From: Symsagittifera roscoffensis
Taxonomy: Eukaryota; Xenacoelomorpha; Acoela; Convolutidae
Direction: 5' to 3'
Length of the DNA: 60,000 nucleotides
Assembly (NCBI RefSeq): GCF_963678635.1
Contig: NC_087071.1
Coordinates: forward strand, 37,534,438 to 37,594,437
A program made the position numbers and the translations under genes. Shown here one piece after another: positions 44,001 to 55,262 of the stretch. Each line of letters opens with the position of its first letter. Positions within the stretch are counted from its first letter, which is position 1. The notes under the pieces were generated by a model. The model saw only the letters and a program-made list of their open reading frames with translations, searched no databases and was not told where the DNA came from.

Positions 44001-47000
44001 TATTAGCCTGAAAAGTTTTGTCGGAGAATACTGGCAGTTAGCGTTCTCTAGTTATGTTCTGCCATGCCAGTTTTTAGTATGCGGCCACGTATGGTCAGCA
44101 TTTGTGAGAAAATTTCTATTCATATTTTGGTTTCATATCTCAGTCATAGTTAAATTGTGTTGCGATTTTTTGTTATCCTTGTTGTTGCAACTTTTCAGCA
44201 TTTTCTACAGGAACTAATTGAAAAAAGAAATTATCAAGAGATTTTAGGTTAGCCCAATTTTAGGCTTTCTCAAATTTAACGAAAGTCCTAATTCCTTTAA
44301 AAACTTGTCTGAAACTTTTGCTTTTCAAACCCATATCAAACACTGCGTTTGAAAATATTGGGACATCAAAAATTTTAGCAAATTTTCTTCTTTTTTTTTC
44401 AAAACACGATAATGAAATGCGATTGGTTAATTTCAGCTAGAAAAATCTTTAAAACAGAAGTCTAATAGATAACTGGTGGCTGCGGGCCGTATAACTTATT
44501 TGACCCGTGAAAAATTGCTGCAAATTAAAGAACAGGCTGGCATATTATTTTAAAAAAACAAAGAAAAACAAAATCAAAATTTGTTGTCTGTTTATCTTGA
44601 AAAAGCTTGATTTTATAATTTTGAGCTGCTTTATCTGCGCTTACGACTATGGCTATCGGATTATCTTGTACTACGTGCTGTGCTTTTTTTCTAATCCTAT
44701 ATTTCCGTGCATGATCTATCTCACCTGTGCCTGTGTGCCTTGTGCTGGTTTGGTGGCCTTGTTGTCCAGGAATTCATCGTAGAGTGGCTGCTGTTGGCTG
44801 TACTCATTCATACTCTGCTGCTGTTCACTCTGCAGTGCTGCTCTTATCATATCAGCCACCAAGTCTTTTTCTACAACGAAAAGAAACAACATCATTTAAT
44901 GGTGTAAATAGTGCGCATGCCAGTTGAAGTTTGATCCAATTTCTGTTTCAAGACTTGATAAATCACACAACCTAACCAGTCGTTTTTTTTATTTTGTGAA
45001 GGTTCAAAGCTCACAGTTTTGAGAAATATCTTTTTTTCCATAAAATTCGGCTATTAAATCATAAACATTTGATAAGTTTTTTAACTTCAGTGCGAGTTAG
45101 GATTTAGGAATAAAAAAAGCAAAAAAAAAACGTTTTTTTTTGTCGTATCAAAGTAAATCACTGTACATTCTGACCACATTTTAAAGTCAATGAACAGGGT
45201 TCTGCTTTTTCAAAAACAAATTAAATAAAAAAAGGAAAAAAATCTATTTATTTTCTCAATTTTGTTTGTATAGCTTAGCCTTAACCATTTTTATCAACCC
45301 TGTTTAGTATAAGAAAATAAACAAAAAATTCTATTTTTAAAAAAGAACAGACTCAATTGATATTTACATAACTACTGGTAACAATAAAAAAACTCGATCT
45401 TGGAAAAACGCTAAATTAGACTGACCCCTCTGGTCGGCGGACACTAGCCACTGTTGGATGCCAGAGATAGAGTCTGTGTTCAATATTTGAGCCAGACACT
45501 CCATGACCTAAACAGAAATGATAACAGAATAGCTACAATGATAAAAAAGAATCAAAACAACACGCATAATTCGAATAAGACTAAGATTAGCTTTTGCTTT
45601 GATTTTTTATTAAAACATGTCACTAGCGAAGTATAACTGTTTCACCTTTGTTGAAAAAAAAACTCGCTAACTTGTTTCAATCAAATTAGTTTTAAAACCT
45701 GACCACAAACAGCTTTCTTTTGCGCATGTAGAAAGTAAGGTTTTATCAAATTCATTTTTGACCAAACTATCTTTAAGTTTTTGAAATAATGCAATCAAAC
45801 GCCACTGTTTAACCCGCTTTTTGAAAACGTAACGAACATCGGATCTTCATTTCGTTTTGGAAGAGCTAGCCAAATTTATTTAGTCGATCAAAAAAGTCAA
45901 AAAAAGTCAAAATCTGCCTTTGGAAAAAATCCATCCAACGCTCCCTTCAAAAAACCCTGGATTGGCCCCTGCGTTGAAGTGAAAATCGTATTATCGATCA
46001 TACAATTTTCTCCGTTGACTTGTAATACTTACCAAAGCCTCGTGGTCCGGCTGTTTGTTGATGCCCCCAGTGAACATGCCCATCCTGCTCTGAGAGGGGG
46101 TCATCCTCCCCTGTCTCGATTGGGGGCCACTTCTGCTCATGGCACGTGAGGGTGCCTCGTTCAAACGACCTTGTAACGAAACGAGAATTAAGGGGGCGAT
46201 TATGAAACGTCCCACTACACTCCCAGGCTCAGTAACAAACATAACAGATAACCGCCGCATTGTCAATTTGTAGTAAACTACTATTGAGAAGATGTATACT
46301 TTACTGGGGTTTTTATGTGAAAAACCCGAAAAATTGTTGATGAACTATTTTTGCGTTGCTTCTAAACAACCTAATGTGATTATCCGCACAGAAAAAATTT
46401 TAAAATATGGTCCATTTAAATTGATTTTCACAAAAATAATTCCGTCGAATTAATGCTAAATTCAACTGTTAATTTTACAAAAATAGAGCAAAAAAACCTC
46501 AGTCAGTGTTAAAGTGAGCTACAGTCATCAAAGAAGAGCTGCCTACCACAAAAGATTAGTTACTGAAAACCACTTGAAGACTTTGCACTGAAAAAAAGTT
46601 TCTGCGGATAAAAAAAATAATTAAAGCAGATTTTCTTCAAAAGCTGTTTTTAAGCTCAATTTTTTAATTATAATTTTGCTAAGCGAATCAACAGAGAAAA
46701 ACCTTGGAACGATAGTTTTTGCTGCACGAAATTTGCTTACCAGTTTTTTACAGTCAGTTTATAGCTCAATCACCTTCTCCGGAAAACACTTGAAAAACAT
46801 AGTTTATGATTTTCTTTGTAATTTACTAAAATTAGTCGATCGATTCACACATCAAAAATGTGTAAATTATTTGAAGATATGCGTTCACAACTACCAAAAA
46901 AACGTTTAATTCAATTATTTTTTATTTAATTTTAATACAAAATCCAAAAAATCCCAAACTTGACGCAGTAAAAATTGAAAAGCAAAAATTCCAATTGATT

Positions 47001-50000
47001 TGAAGTCGTTTTGAAAATGGATAGTTTCAGCTGGGGGACGACCTTTTACCAGACATTAAATTTTACACAAAATCTAAAGCATATATATTGCCAAACCTGA
47101 TGAACAAGTCTGATTTCTAGATGTAATTTCGCCGTTTATAACGGTGAAGTGAAAAAAAAATTGCGCTTTCTCGAAGCAATTCTACACTGATTTAGCCACT
47201 TTACTTGTTAAAGCTTTGTTTAAAATTAGCATTTTAGTTGATTTATTGTTTTGTGGTCTGGTTATGAATCGGTTTGTAAAAGACCTAGCCTAACGAGTGC
47301 ATTGATAATCACAAGACTGCTCCCATGTTATGGCAAAGCCCTGACTGCTCTGACTACCCTTTAATTGATCTCGAACAGATGGTGGTTTTTAAAAAAATGT
47401 AGAACTATAAATTTAGAACAATATCGAAGATCAAGTGTATAAAATTAGCCGTACAAAAGTATTACGACTAGTTAGCCAGCCTCAATTCAATTTGTAACAA
47501 TTTTTTTGTGCGAGATAATTTGCCACGAATAAAAAATTCGCGTTACGCATCCAGCATTATGAAAAAATCTTCAAGGCGACCAAAAATTGGCCCAGAGCAT
47601 GTCCAAATTGGCTATTTTCAACTCCCAGAACATTGCAAAAAACAATTGATAAAATAAAGTATATAATTTTTCATTTTTTTAATCAAGGAGTCGATATTTT
47701 CAATGGAGTATAACTTTTTTTTGTAGAATATAATAACTTCGATTGTAGAATTTGACTGAATAAAAAATCACCTCAAGCTAAAACTTTCCGTTCTCTTTGA
47801 AATTCGGAACAATACAAACTGATTTCATGCAGATTCTGTAACTTTCTCCTTAAAATATTGTTCGTAATCAAGTAAAAGTCGACTTGAAATAAAACATGAT
47901 AATAGTTAGTGCCAATAAGTTAAAATTAGTTCAAGTCGTCTTTGAATCGTTTAGAACCGATATTTTAAATTTTACGAAGTTATTACAATCTCCATGAAAT
48001 AAAGGTGGTTTTAGTGGAAAAAAATGCGGAAAACATTTGCTGAAATTCTTTTTGTTTTACAGTGATGAGGGCACTCAAATCAAAAGAATCAAAGCTTATA
48101 GAGTCGAGACCAAGCAATCGACTATATTTTGATTAAGGTCATTAAACTGATGTAAAATTTTACCCCATATTTATGCAAAAAAACTTCACAATAATTTTTT
48201 TCACAGTTCTTTATGCAAAAAATTTTTTCACAATAAGGCTCGCAAAATTTACTATCAAAATTTAGTTGAGGAGGTTTGCTTATATCTATAGGCAATTTTT
48301 CTCACTCTCATACCTGTGCAGGTTTCATTATCATTTGTCAACCTTGGCGATATTTACTATAGGTTTTCGATTTTTGGCTAGTTTTCCCACCTGTGGTTTT
48401 GGAGTAGGAAGCCCTCTGGGGCTGCTGTTGTTCCAGGGCAAGTGAAGGTTCCAGTCCCGCTCTATTCCCAATATCTTTCAGCTCCTCGAACCAACGGGGC
48501 AACATTGGCACTAAAAACATCATATGGGTTAACTCAGGGCTCTGATGTCTAACAGTTGGATAAGCTTATTAAGTGGATGTATTTTTTAAAATTCAATTTT
48601 ATGGAAGATAGTTTTCAAGAACTTAACAGCCTCAATTTTTTTTATTATAAGTTTTAGTTAAGCAGGAATGCCAAACATTGCACCCTTTAGAGCCCACCAA
48701 ACAATATTTCTATAAAACTATTAAGTAAACCTATTTAGAAACCTATTAGAAATTTGGAGAGCTCGTCAGATCTTCTTGTAGACAATCTGCCATATAAGCG
48801 CCTAGTAAGAAACAATGACCGATTCAAAAAATTGATACAACTGGAATGGTTGAAGTGCCGATTGATATGTTTTGCTTACCTTTTCTGAAGGGCACTCCTT
48901 TGGTGTGAAAGACGTCTCTCTGTTCTATCCCATATGAGTTGGTGGGGTAGATGGGGAATTGAGCAGCAGAGGCCGCTGACGACCCAAAACCACCTTTGTA
49001 CGCCATCTGGATCGACCTGGAGCAAAAATAGACCTGGAGCATTTAACAAAACATCACAAGAGGAACGATTACATTTTTTATACAATTTAAGGTTGCTAAA
49101 TTCTAGTACCACTGAATATACTTCTCCAAAAAAAGATCAACCACTTTAGGCTTTTTAGAACAAAATTTGGTAACATCTATATTGTTGTACATTAGTTTCG
49201 GAGACAAATTAAAAACTGATAACGTCCACTGAACAAATTTAATTTGTTTTTGAAGAAGTGAAAGTGAAGCTCATTTTATAAGGTAGATTTGAATCATTTT
49301 GAACTTCAATTTTCACCTTTTATTCAGTTTACATTGACCAAAAAATGATGTAACGTGGATTTAATCAATCCAAAATCAAGTTTTTTTTAGTTAGGGCTTA
49401 CAGTTGAAGCCTACCCAAACAGCTGAATTTTTTTCTGTCATTTGAATCAGAGATGCAATACACAAGCATAGCCGGTTAATATGAATTTAGGTATGGTATG
49501 TTGTTAAGATTAAAATGATATAAAAACAAACAAACAACTTGAAACTCAGAAACAAAAAAAAACAAAGTTTTTTTTTGCAATTTTTTTATCCATATTTTTC
49601 TGTTATTTTAATACAGAGATCGATTGAACTGTGATTTTTGCTAGTTATAGCAGCAAGTATATAGTCAAGGTAACCTTCAAAAAAAATCTAGTTTTCAATT
49701 GTAGAATTGCTCAACTCTTACAAAAATGAGTTTATGATGTGATAAATGAATATCTATTCTCGAATAAAAACAAGGATTGCCGGTTGTTGTGCAAATAGCA
49801 CAGAATGTTCCGATTATATTCATAAAAAGAACAGAAAAAATATTTTTTTTTCATTTTTCTTCAGATAGTGTCAATTAGTAAGTAATGTGATTTGATAATT
49901 TTACGATCGCGTAACAAAATTAGCGAAACAGGCAAGATAGACAAACTTTTGTCTCGAAAAAATTGATGAAAAAAAATGTAACAGCAATTGTCAGATTTGT

Positions 50001-52905
50001 TTCTAAATATAAAGTTTTTGATAAAAAAACTTTTTTGCCAAATTAGCGCAAAACGAAACATCCAATTTTCTTTAAAATAAAATCAAGTTTTTTTCGCTAA
50101 AATCTAAAAAAAAATCAAAACTCCAATAAGGAACGTTTTTTTATCGCGTTATTGGCTCGTAAATAGACTAACTCTCCAAACATTTCAAAAACTGTTTTCT
50201 TGACTTTGGGACAGTCCTTTGAAAAATTAATTAAACTTAAAACACATCCGAATAAAAAATTTCTCCCTTTTTTCAATGGTCGGATAAACAAATGCACTTG
50301 AAACACATCAATTGAAAAAATTTTCCCTAATAAAATTAAAAGGGGGAATAATTAGAGAGATCTGCTCATTCAAAAATTTGAGAGTTCAGATAATAATAAG
50401 GTAAATGAGGTAATGAGTTCACTTTGTGTTTTTCAGATTATGTATTCGATCCGCTGCCAGGAAAAGGATACTGAGTGAGAATGAGTTCTAACTTGACCTC
50501 TAGCCTCAGGTCTACAACAGATTGACCGATTTCGGCTGTAATAGTGAATTATAGGAAAGCTCTATATGCAAAAAAAAACGGAATTAAATTTCAAGAATAG
50601 GGGTATCACTCAACAAAATATCTCAATCTGGAATGTCGAAAAATAGTAGAAACTGACTATTTTCCTCTACGAGTTGCGAAAACCACAAATATACGATTAC
50701 TGTTAACATTAATCATCATTTTTCAATTTGGTAGTCACAGGTAATTAAGCTTCTTATAGTTACAGTTTTCTCGGACTATGTTACACAATATAAAGCTTAG
50801 ACATTTTTCTGTTATACGGCCCAAAACTGCTCATTTTCTAGTTTGAAAAATTTGCTCCAAATGCTCAAATCTGATGGATTAAATATAAATCTCTCGTAAA
50901 TTAATTTGCAATTTCTCATTAAAAGCAGAAACTCCATTAACAACCTGATTATTTTGAGCCGTATAACAAAAAAGACCGTTGTTTGCGGGTAAGACAACAT
51001 TACCCAGCCCAAAAAATGTTTGCATGTAGTTGTTCTTAAGCAGGTGCACAACAGCGGTTCTCCGTGATGAGATGAGCAACTCGTATGCCAATTTTTTCCC
51101 TTGTGGATAAAAGGTTTCAAACCTTCTTCTCCAGCAGCAATCTTATAAGACCCAAATATTTATATTCTTCTTCAAATTACCTTCTTTCGGGAGTCATTAG
51201 GGGTCTCTGTGGTGGCTGGAACCCATCATCCGACACATGGCAGATGGGGACATTCAACAAGCCCTGCATGTGTCTCACTCTATTCGGGTGGGGGTTGTGT
51301 CGGGTGAAAAACGAAGATGAGGAGAGAGAGGGCGCGAATGATCCCCCACCCACTGCACTGTAAGCGCCCAGTCTTCCTTTTGAGGCACCCCCGTATTGGG
51401 ACCTGAACAAAGAAAAATAAATGAGATTTACTCTAAAACTTATCAGATTCCAAAATTAACAGTTCAAACTTTAAGAAAAGTTTGAACTCGAGGAAATTGT
51501 AGTGATGCACAGCTTAAGGTCCCATTTACCGCATATATGGGGCGATTCTTCGACTTTCTCGAGAGGAGGGGGGGGGGGGGGGGTTAAAAGGAATTTGTTT
51601 TATCTGCAGAATTTTGTTTGCCACAGTACTTAGGATCTAAGATGAGACCAAGTGAACAATCTTCCCCCTAAATTAATTTAGGGAGGAGATAATTCACTTG
51701 GTCAAAAGTATTTTTTTTAGCCAATCACATTTAAGCATAGTACAAGCAGGCCTTACTGTTTGAATTTTTCAATTAAGTTTAAAGGGGAGATGTTTCACTT
51801 GGTCTATTGAGAGAGAATCTGTTCACATGGGCGCTAGGTTGTTCTCGTCTGGAAAACATTTTTTCGACTGAATTGACCGCAGGCACGTTTTTGAAAAAAA
51901 AAACAACCGGCCAAATACGAAGTCTTAGCCTTTTTTCAAAGTTCTGACCAAAAACATCAATCCGGCGCGTGCTCCCCCTAAAAATAAATGTACATTGGCG
52001 CCCAAATTTTTTCTAGAAAAATAGTAAAATTTTAAGGGGATCAGCTAAAAGTTGTCGATTCAAAGAAGTACCAAAGGGGGAGGCTTTGGGTAGTCAAGAA
52101 ATCGAATGCGAATCGCTTAGTAAAGACCTCTACCCACTGAATCTGATCCCAGCCGCCGGCGAAATACTTTTAAAACATGCCAAAAATATCTTTAGGACTT
52201 TTTTAAGCCGTTCGCCGAACCCACTCCAAGCAACAAATATCTTTGGTTGACCAGCGACCATGTTTCTGGAGCTCTGTGGTTTCCAATCTACACTGAAGTG
52301 TTAGTTGTCAAAATGATCTTTTTGGTGTTAAATTAGCAAAAAAGTGCTCAAACGTAATTTTTTTCTCATAATTACGGTTTTGACTCGGAAATCTCGAATG
52401 GCTAGCCTAAACTTTTCACCCCTCTTCCAATGAAAGACGCTTCACTTCACAGAGTCTTAAAAATTTGCGACTTTCGTAAGTTTTTCTGTCCGTTTTTGAG
52501 AATCAAAGTTTTGAGTTGGTTCCAATGACCGATTGATCTCCTATTTAAAAAAATCATAAAATGAGCTTCAACTGACCTATGAGTCATCGGTAATGTATGC
52601 TGCATAGGCGGCATAGCCCCCCTCATCGACAGAGCAGGACCTCCGCCCATCTGTTGCTGCTGCGGTTGTTTCATCATTCTGCTTAATTGCTCTTCGTCCA
52701 ACAGACGCCTGAAAGCAGCCAAGTCTGTACACTGACTCGCGGCAAGTGTGGCCACGCGGCCGAAAGAGAGACTTCGTCTCGATTGGTCTAATTGTTCCGA
52801 AGCGCTTGATTGTCTAGTAAATCCATTAGATTTATCACTGGAAGTCGAATAAGTCGCGGACGTTTTTCGACTAGAAGGCGCGCTTTTTACAAGAGTAACC
52901 GCCAT
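40981..52905 (-). CDS. TBATA: TBATA (SPATIAL) homologue, nine coding exons
   Basis: Joining nine exons (52905-52577, 51402-51181, 49016-48880, 48510-48343, 46169-46033, 45507-45426, 44870-44725, 41861-41689, 41083-40981) gives 1497 nt, 498 residues plus stop, with GT-AG junctions and consistent phases throughout. Residues 140-149 read SFFTRHNPHP, followed by a HMQGL..VPIC block. This is the hallmark of the vertebrate TBATA family (SFFSRHHPHP..HIQ.L...PVC). Further family blocks are WFEEL (235-239), YSKYRQGRLNEAPSRAMSR (about 280-298), ILNTDSISGIQQWL (339-352) and EKDL (359-362). Gln-rich stretches lie at 79-85, 372-387 and 415-440. TBATA in mammals is expressed in thymus, brain and testis and has been linked to spermatid and cell-cycle/NEDD8 pathways; its molecular activity is poorly defined, so function here is inferred only from homology. 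Intron sizes are 0.37-2.86 kb. The start ATG has good context (AATCATGG). Confidence 0.9.
41689..41861 (-). CDS. TBATA: TBATA exon 8
   Basis: Acceptor TGTTTCTCAG in phase 0; donor CCAG|GTATTT leaving two bases. Encodes residues 408-464, Gln/Met-rich (DEQHQQQQELQPEQPQQQM). Reading through the donor gives 18 more codons to a TGA that overlaps AATAAA at 41631-41626. Confidence 0.85.
41862..44724 (-). other. TBATA intron 7 (2.86 kb)
   Basis: Apart from the 531 bp repeat, it is AT-rich with no feature I can support. An open stretch of 103 codons on the + strand (43906-44217) has no recognisable motif. Confidence 0.6.
43060..43590 (+). mobile_element. full copy of the hairpin-ended repeat family (TBATA intron 7)
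   Basis: 531 bp, from AACAAGACTGGTAGTATCAG to TTTCGTATCGAAAGTCGGAACAA. Near the left end CAGGGC-AAA-GCCCTG is a 6 bp hairpin. Near the right end ACTTTCG-TAT-CGAAAGT is a 7 bp hairpin. TGTTCCGACT after the left hairpin is the complement of AGTCGGAACA at the right end. No ORF is present. It lies antisense to the host gene. Confidence 0.8.
44725..44870 (-). CDS. TBATA: TBATA exon 7
   Basis: Acceptor TTCGTTGTAG; the split Glu codon (G|AA) gives EKDLVADMIRAALQSEQQQ. The donor ACAG|GTGAGA is in phase 0. EKDL aligns with the same tetrapeptide in vertebrate TBATA. Confidence 0.88.
45426..45507 (-). CDS. TBATA: TBATA exon 6 (82 nt)
   Basis: Acceptor TTTCTGTTTAG, donor AGGG|GTCAGT. Encodes VMECLAQILNTDSISGIQQW and LVSADQR (residues 332-358), matching the family's ELL..IL.TD.L..IQ.WL block. 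Without it, exons 5 and 7 would be out of frame. Confidence 0.9.
45846..45971 (-). mobile_element. hAT-like element end (copy G) in TBATA intron 5
   Basis: Complemented, it starts CAGGGGCCAATCCAGGG and continues through GAAGGGAGCG, TTTTTTGATCGACTAAA and GCTAGCTCTTCCAAAACG. This parallels CAGGGGCGGATCTAGG, GTCGACCAAA and GAGCTCTCCCAAAGC of the complete copies. About 126 bp remain. Confidence 0.6.
46033..46169 (-). CDS. TBATA: TBATA exon 5
   Basis: The acceptor is the less usual AAG (CGTTTCGTTACAAG); donor TTTG|GTAAGT. Encodes GRLNEAPSRAMSRSGPQSRQ and a Gly/Met stretch ending NKQPDHEAL. It is rich in Arg/Ser, as in the vertebrate protein at the same place. Confidence 0.85.
46170..48342 (-). 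other. TBATA intron 4 (2.17 kb)
   Basis: Contains the diverged hairpin-family copy at 47310-47812 and otherwise AT-rich sequence. The open stretch at 46676-46909 (+) has no supporting signal. Confidence 0.55.
47310..47812 (+). mobile_element. diverged copy of the hairpin-ended family (TBATA intron 4)
   Basis: Left end CACAAGACTGCTCCCATG with TATGGCAAAGCCCTGA; right end AAACTTTCCGTTCTCTTTG then AAATTCGGAACAA. The total length (503 bp) matches the 531 bp copy, although the interior is strongly diverged. The right hairpin has decayed. Confidence 0.65.
48343..48510 (-). CDS. TBATA: TBATA exon 4
   Basis: Acceptor GATGTTTTTAG. Encodes VPMLPRWFEELKDIGNRAGL, then a Gln/Ser/Lys-rich stretch ending KTYSKYRQ. 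The donor CAAG|GTTGAC is weak. An alternative GTAAAT donor 15 nt upstream keeps the same phase and would drop five residues. The homology across YS...GRL favours the weak one. Confidence 0.82.
48880..49016 (-). CDS. TBATA: TBATA exon 3
   Basis: Acceptor TTTTTGCTCCAG, donor AAAAG|GTAAGC. Encodes SIQMAYKGGFGSSAASAAQ, then FPIYPTNSYGIEQRDVFH and ends VPFRK. Phase 2 in, phase 1 out. Confidence 0.87.
49017..51180 (-). other. TBATA intron 2 (2.16 kb)
   Basis: AT-rich; no repeat with clear ends and no conserved element recognised. Confidence 0.5.
51181..51402 (-). CDS. TBATA: TBATA exon 2 (signature exon)
   Basis: Acceptor TTTCTTTGTTCAG, donor GAAG|GTAATT. Carries the family signature SSSSFFTRHNPHPNRVRHMQ and the following GLLNVPICHVSDDGF (residues 110-183). 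Confidence 0.92.
51537..52151 (+). mobile_element. hAT-like element (copy H) with an insert, in TBATA intron 1
   Basis: The left part TATGGGGCGATTCTTCGACT then TTCTCGAGAGG and a G tract (51566-51584) matches the family left end. The right part has GGCGCGTGCTCCCCC, TACATTGGCGCCC, AAGTACCAAAGGGGGAGGC and a decayed end. A segment of about 170 bp (51646-51815), bounded by ACCAAGTGAA and TTCACTTGGT, interrupts it. Confidence 0.65.
51646..51703. repeat. 58 bp palindromic structure with an 18 bp perfect core
   Basis: The arms GACCAAGTGAA and TTCACTTGGTC (11 bp) are centred on the perfect 18 bp palindrome CCCTAAATTAATTTAGGG (51666-51683). A third arm-like TTTCACTTGGTC lies at about 51800. Probably a joined pair of short element ends. 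Confidence 0.75.
52577..52905 (-). CDS. TBATA: TBATA exon 1 (start exon)
   Basis: Starts MAVTLVKSAPSSRKTSATYS. The donor ATAG|GTCAGT leaves two bases of an Arg codon. It is Ser/Thr/Gln-rich with a possible short helix DLAAFRRLLDEEQLSRMMK. This N-terminus is not clearly conserved with vertebrates. Any 5' untranslated exon is unknown. Confidence 0.85.
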
Positions 52906-53667
52906 GATTATGCTTTAATTATTTTTTAATCAATTCAACAAATAATCAATTTTTATCAAAACATGAAATTTTCGAAAAAAAATTTTAATTTGTCCGAAAA
53001 GTTGAGTTATCAAAACAATCACAAGGAACTAAAAACAACTATATGCAGATTTGAAAAATATTTTCAATAATTCGTAACGTTTTTCTAAATCCTCGAATTA
53101 CAGTTATATGTATTCTGAATGACTTTAAGTACTCGGGATTATGTCAACTTAACCGCAGTTTTTTCTGGCCTAGAAATTTTAACTGTGCAGTAGAAGAAAA
53201 ATGAACTAAAAAGATTAAATCTGAATCTGTTGTTGGTTTTGTCTAGCATATGTTTCCAAAATAAGGATTACTCTGAGCTATTAAACATATAAATTATATC
53301 TAAGAAGTTCTATGAATTCATTGTTTTTTTTTGCGGACAGGTGAACATAGGTTGTTTCTTGCACGGAAAAAAGAAAAATTATGCTCCCGCTTTATCATTT
53401 TACTTCTTTTTTTTCAGAAAACCAACCTAATAAGAGAATTTTTAGCTAAAATTACCTTTGCAGTTTAATAATCTGTCAGAGAATTTAAGGCAGTGTAATG
53501 GTACTTTCAAATGTCAAATTATGTCCTGCAAATTTTGCAGCGTAATAAAAAATAAATCTTTTTGATGAAGAGATATACAGTTAAAAATCATCAGTGGCTG
53601 TAAAGGAGTGTGAATGCAAAATTATGCTATTCAAGGTTTCGATAAGCTCAAGATTTGTGACATCCAG
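52906..53667. other. TBATA upstream region
   Basis: AT-rich; it should contain the promoter and 5' UTR of the - strand gene. I see no confident TATA or initiator. TTAATTATTTTTTAATC-type runs make TATA matches meaningless here. Confidence 0.4.
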
Positions 53668-54065
53668 ATGCTTATTTAAGGGGTGGGGGTTGGGTTGGAC
53701 ATTTTTATTCCTTTCACAAGTGCCCCATTACCGGCCCAAAGTGTCCCCCCTATGGTACTATTTTAAGGCATCCAGTTTTGGTTGAGCGACGCCAAAGTTT
53801 TTCTAAAGGAACCTTCGACGCAATTTATACTAACTTTAATGGGAAGCGGTCTCCGAAAAAACGCAATTTTTTGGTTTAAAAAAAACAAGCCTAAAACTTG
53901 CTTTTTGGCCTGTTTTTTCAAAAACAGTTTGCGGAGCAGAAAATTTGATTAAAATGGGGTCAGCTCTTAAAATTTTGGGAAAGCTCGAAAAATCAATTTG
54001 GTCGACCAACAACCCCCCCCCCCCCCCCCCCCCCGGCGCTCGAGAATAACCTAGATCCGCCCCTG
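53668..54065 (-). mobile_element. hAT-like element (copy I)
   Basis: Reverse orientation. The right boundary is CCTAGATCCGCCCCTG, complementing the family left end exactly; next to it is a C tract of about 22 (54012-54033), then GGTCGACC, the GTTTGCGGAGCAG hairpin remnant, and AAGGAACCTTCGACGC. The left end (TTATTTAAGGGGTGGGGG) is decayed and no target duplication was found. Confidence 0.8.
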
Positions 54066-55043
54066 CCACCCAGTATTTCTCCTTTCAAGGTCACCCCAAT
54101 ACTATTTTGGTTTTTGTGTTTCTTATCGAAAAGGGAGGGCAATTTTTTGAAAATTTTCTTAACTGAACGTGGATTTTTTTTTTCATCAAAAAAGTGTATC
54201 TTAATCGTACGGAAGCCATAAATTCATATTCACCTTTGGATTTGTAGTCAAAATAAAACAAATCTGCTCTACTCTTCTACAAAAGATGTAGCAGACTAAA
54301 ACTATATTAATAATTCACACAGAAACTCAAAAATTAGACCGCGTTTATCAAACCAAAATGCATACACAGTTAACCAAAAATGTGCCTCACGTGTAAAAAA
54401 AATCGAACAGCGAAAAACTGAAAAACTGCAGCTGAAAAAGTTTTATTTTTAATTTGATAACAACTGTGTTGATTTTGAGCAAAAACAGCTGTATTAACCA
54501 ACAACAGAAAGAAGAAAAGAATACAATTAAACGACTAAAAAGTAAAGCTCAAAAATGTATCAAATGCTTAGCAACTATTTTGCATTATAGATGTTATTAT
54601 GCTTTTACACATTATTTTTGTTCTTGTAGTTCTGAGACAACTAAGAAATATATACCGACCAACACAAATCACTTGTTTGCTCAAGTAACCCGAAATTAAC
54701 ATCGATGACAATAAAAAAGTATTAATAACAAAAAGTTACCGCCTGAATTTTTTAAGTCGTCTACTGATTCAGACAAAACTACATGTGCTTCAATATTCCG
54801 ATAAATTACATGTTTATCACAAACTAAAAGTGGTCAAAAATTCTCACATCAGGGTCGAATTCTCAAGGGGGAACTTAGAACTTGACCTCCTGCTGGGACT
54901 CCTTGTCGGGACTTCTTTAATAGGACCCCCCAGTCGATACTGTTTGACTTCATCGGAGTATGTTCGATGAATCCCAAATAACTTTTAAATGTACTTTCGC
55001 GGAAGAGGGGTTTCGTTCAAAGCAGTAGGCTGCATGAATCGCA
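54066..55043. other. intergenic, nothing recognised
   Basis: AT-rich with short ORFs at 54454-54699 and 54785-54970 that lack any motif or splice frame. Confidence 0.5.
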
Positions 55044-55262
55044 ACAAAAAATCCCAAATAACAAAAAAATCCCAAAAACTTCCCAAAAAGATTTCAAAAG
55101 CCAAAAAGATCCCAACAGACAAAAAAGATCCGAAAAACCGAAATGATCCCTAAAACCAAAAATCCCAAAAATCAAAAAGATCTCAAAAACCAAAAAGATC
55201 CCATACACCTTACAGTAAGGTCTGTAACCTTGCAAAAGATCCCAAGACGACTCTAAAAGATC
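55044..55262. repeat. degenerate minisatellite, unit about 18-20 bp
   Basis: About eleven imperfect copies of AAAACCAAAAAGATCCC. Only A-rich spacer length and a few bases vary. Confidence 0.85.

Noticed and set aside
43906-44217. 103-codon ORF in TBATA intron 7
   Set aside because: Hydrophobic composition from T-rich DNA, no recognised domain, and antisense to a spliced gene's intron.
48358-48510. Alternative donor (GTAAAT) for TBATA exon 4
   Set aside because: Phase-compatible, but it would remove five residues of the YSKYRQGRL block that aligns with vertebrate TBATA, so the weaker GTTGAC donor is preferred.
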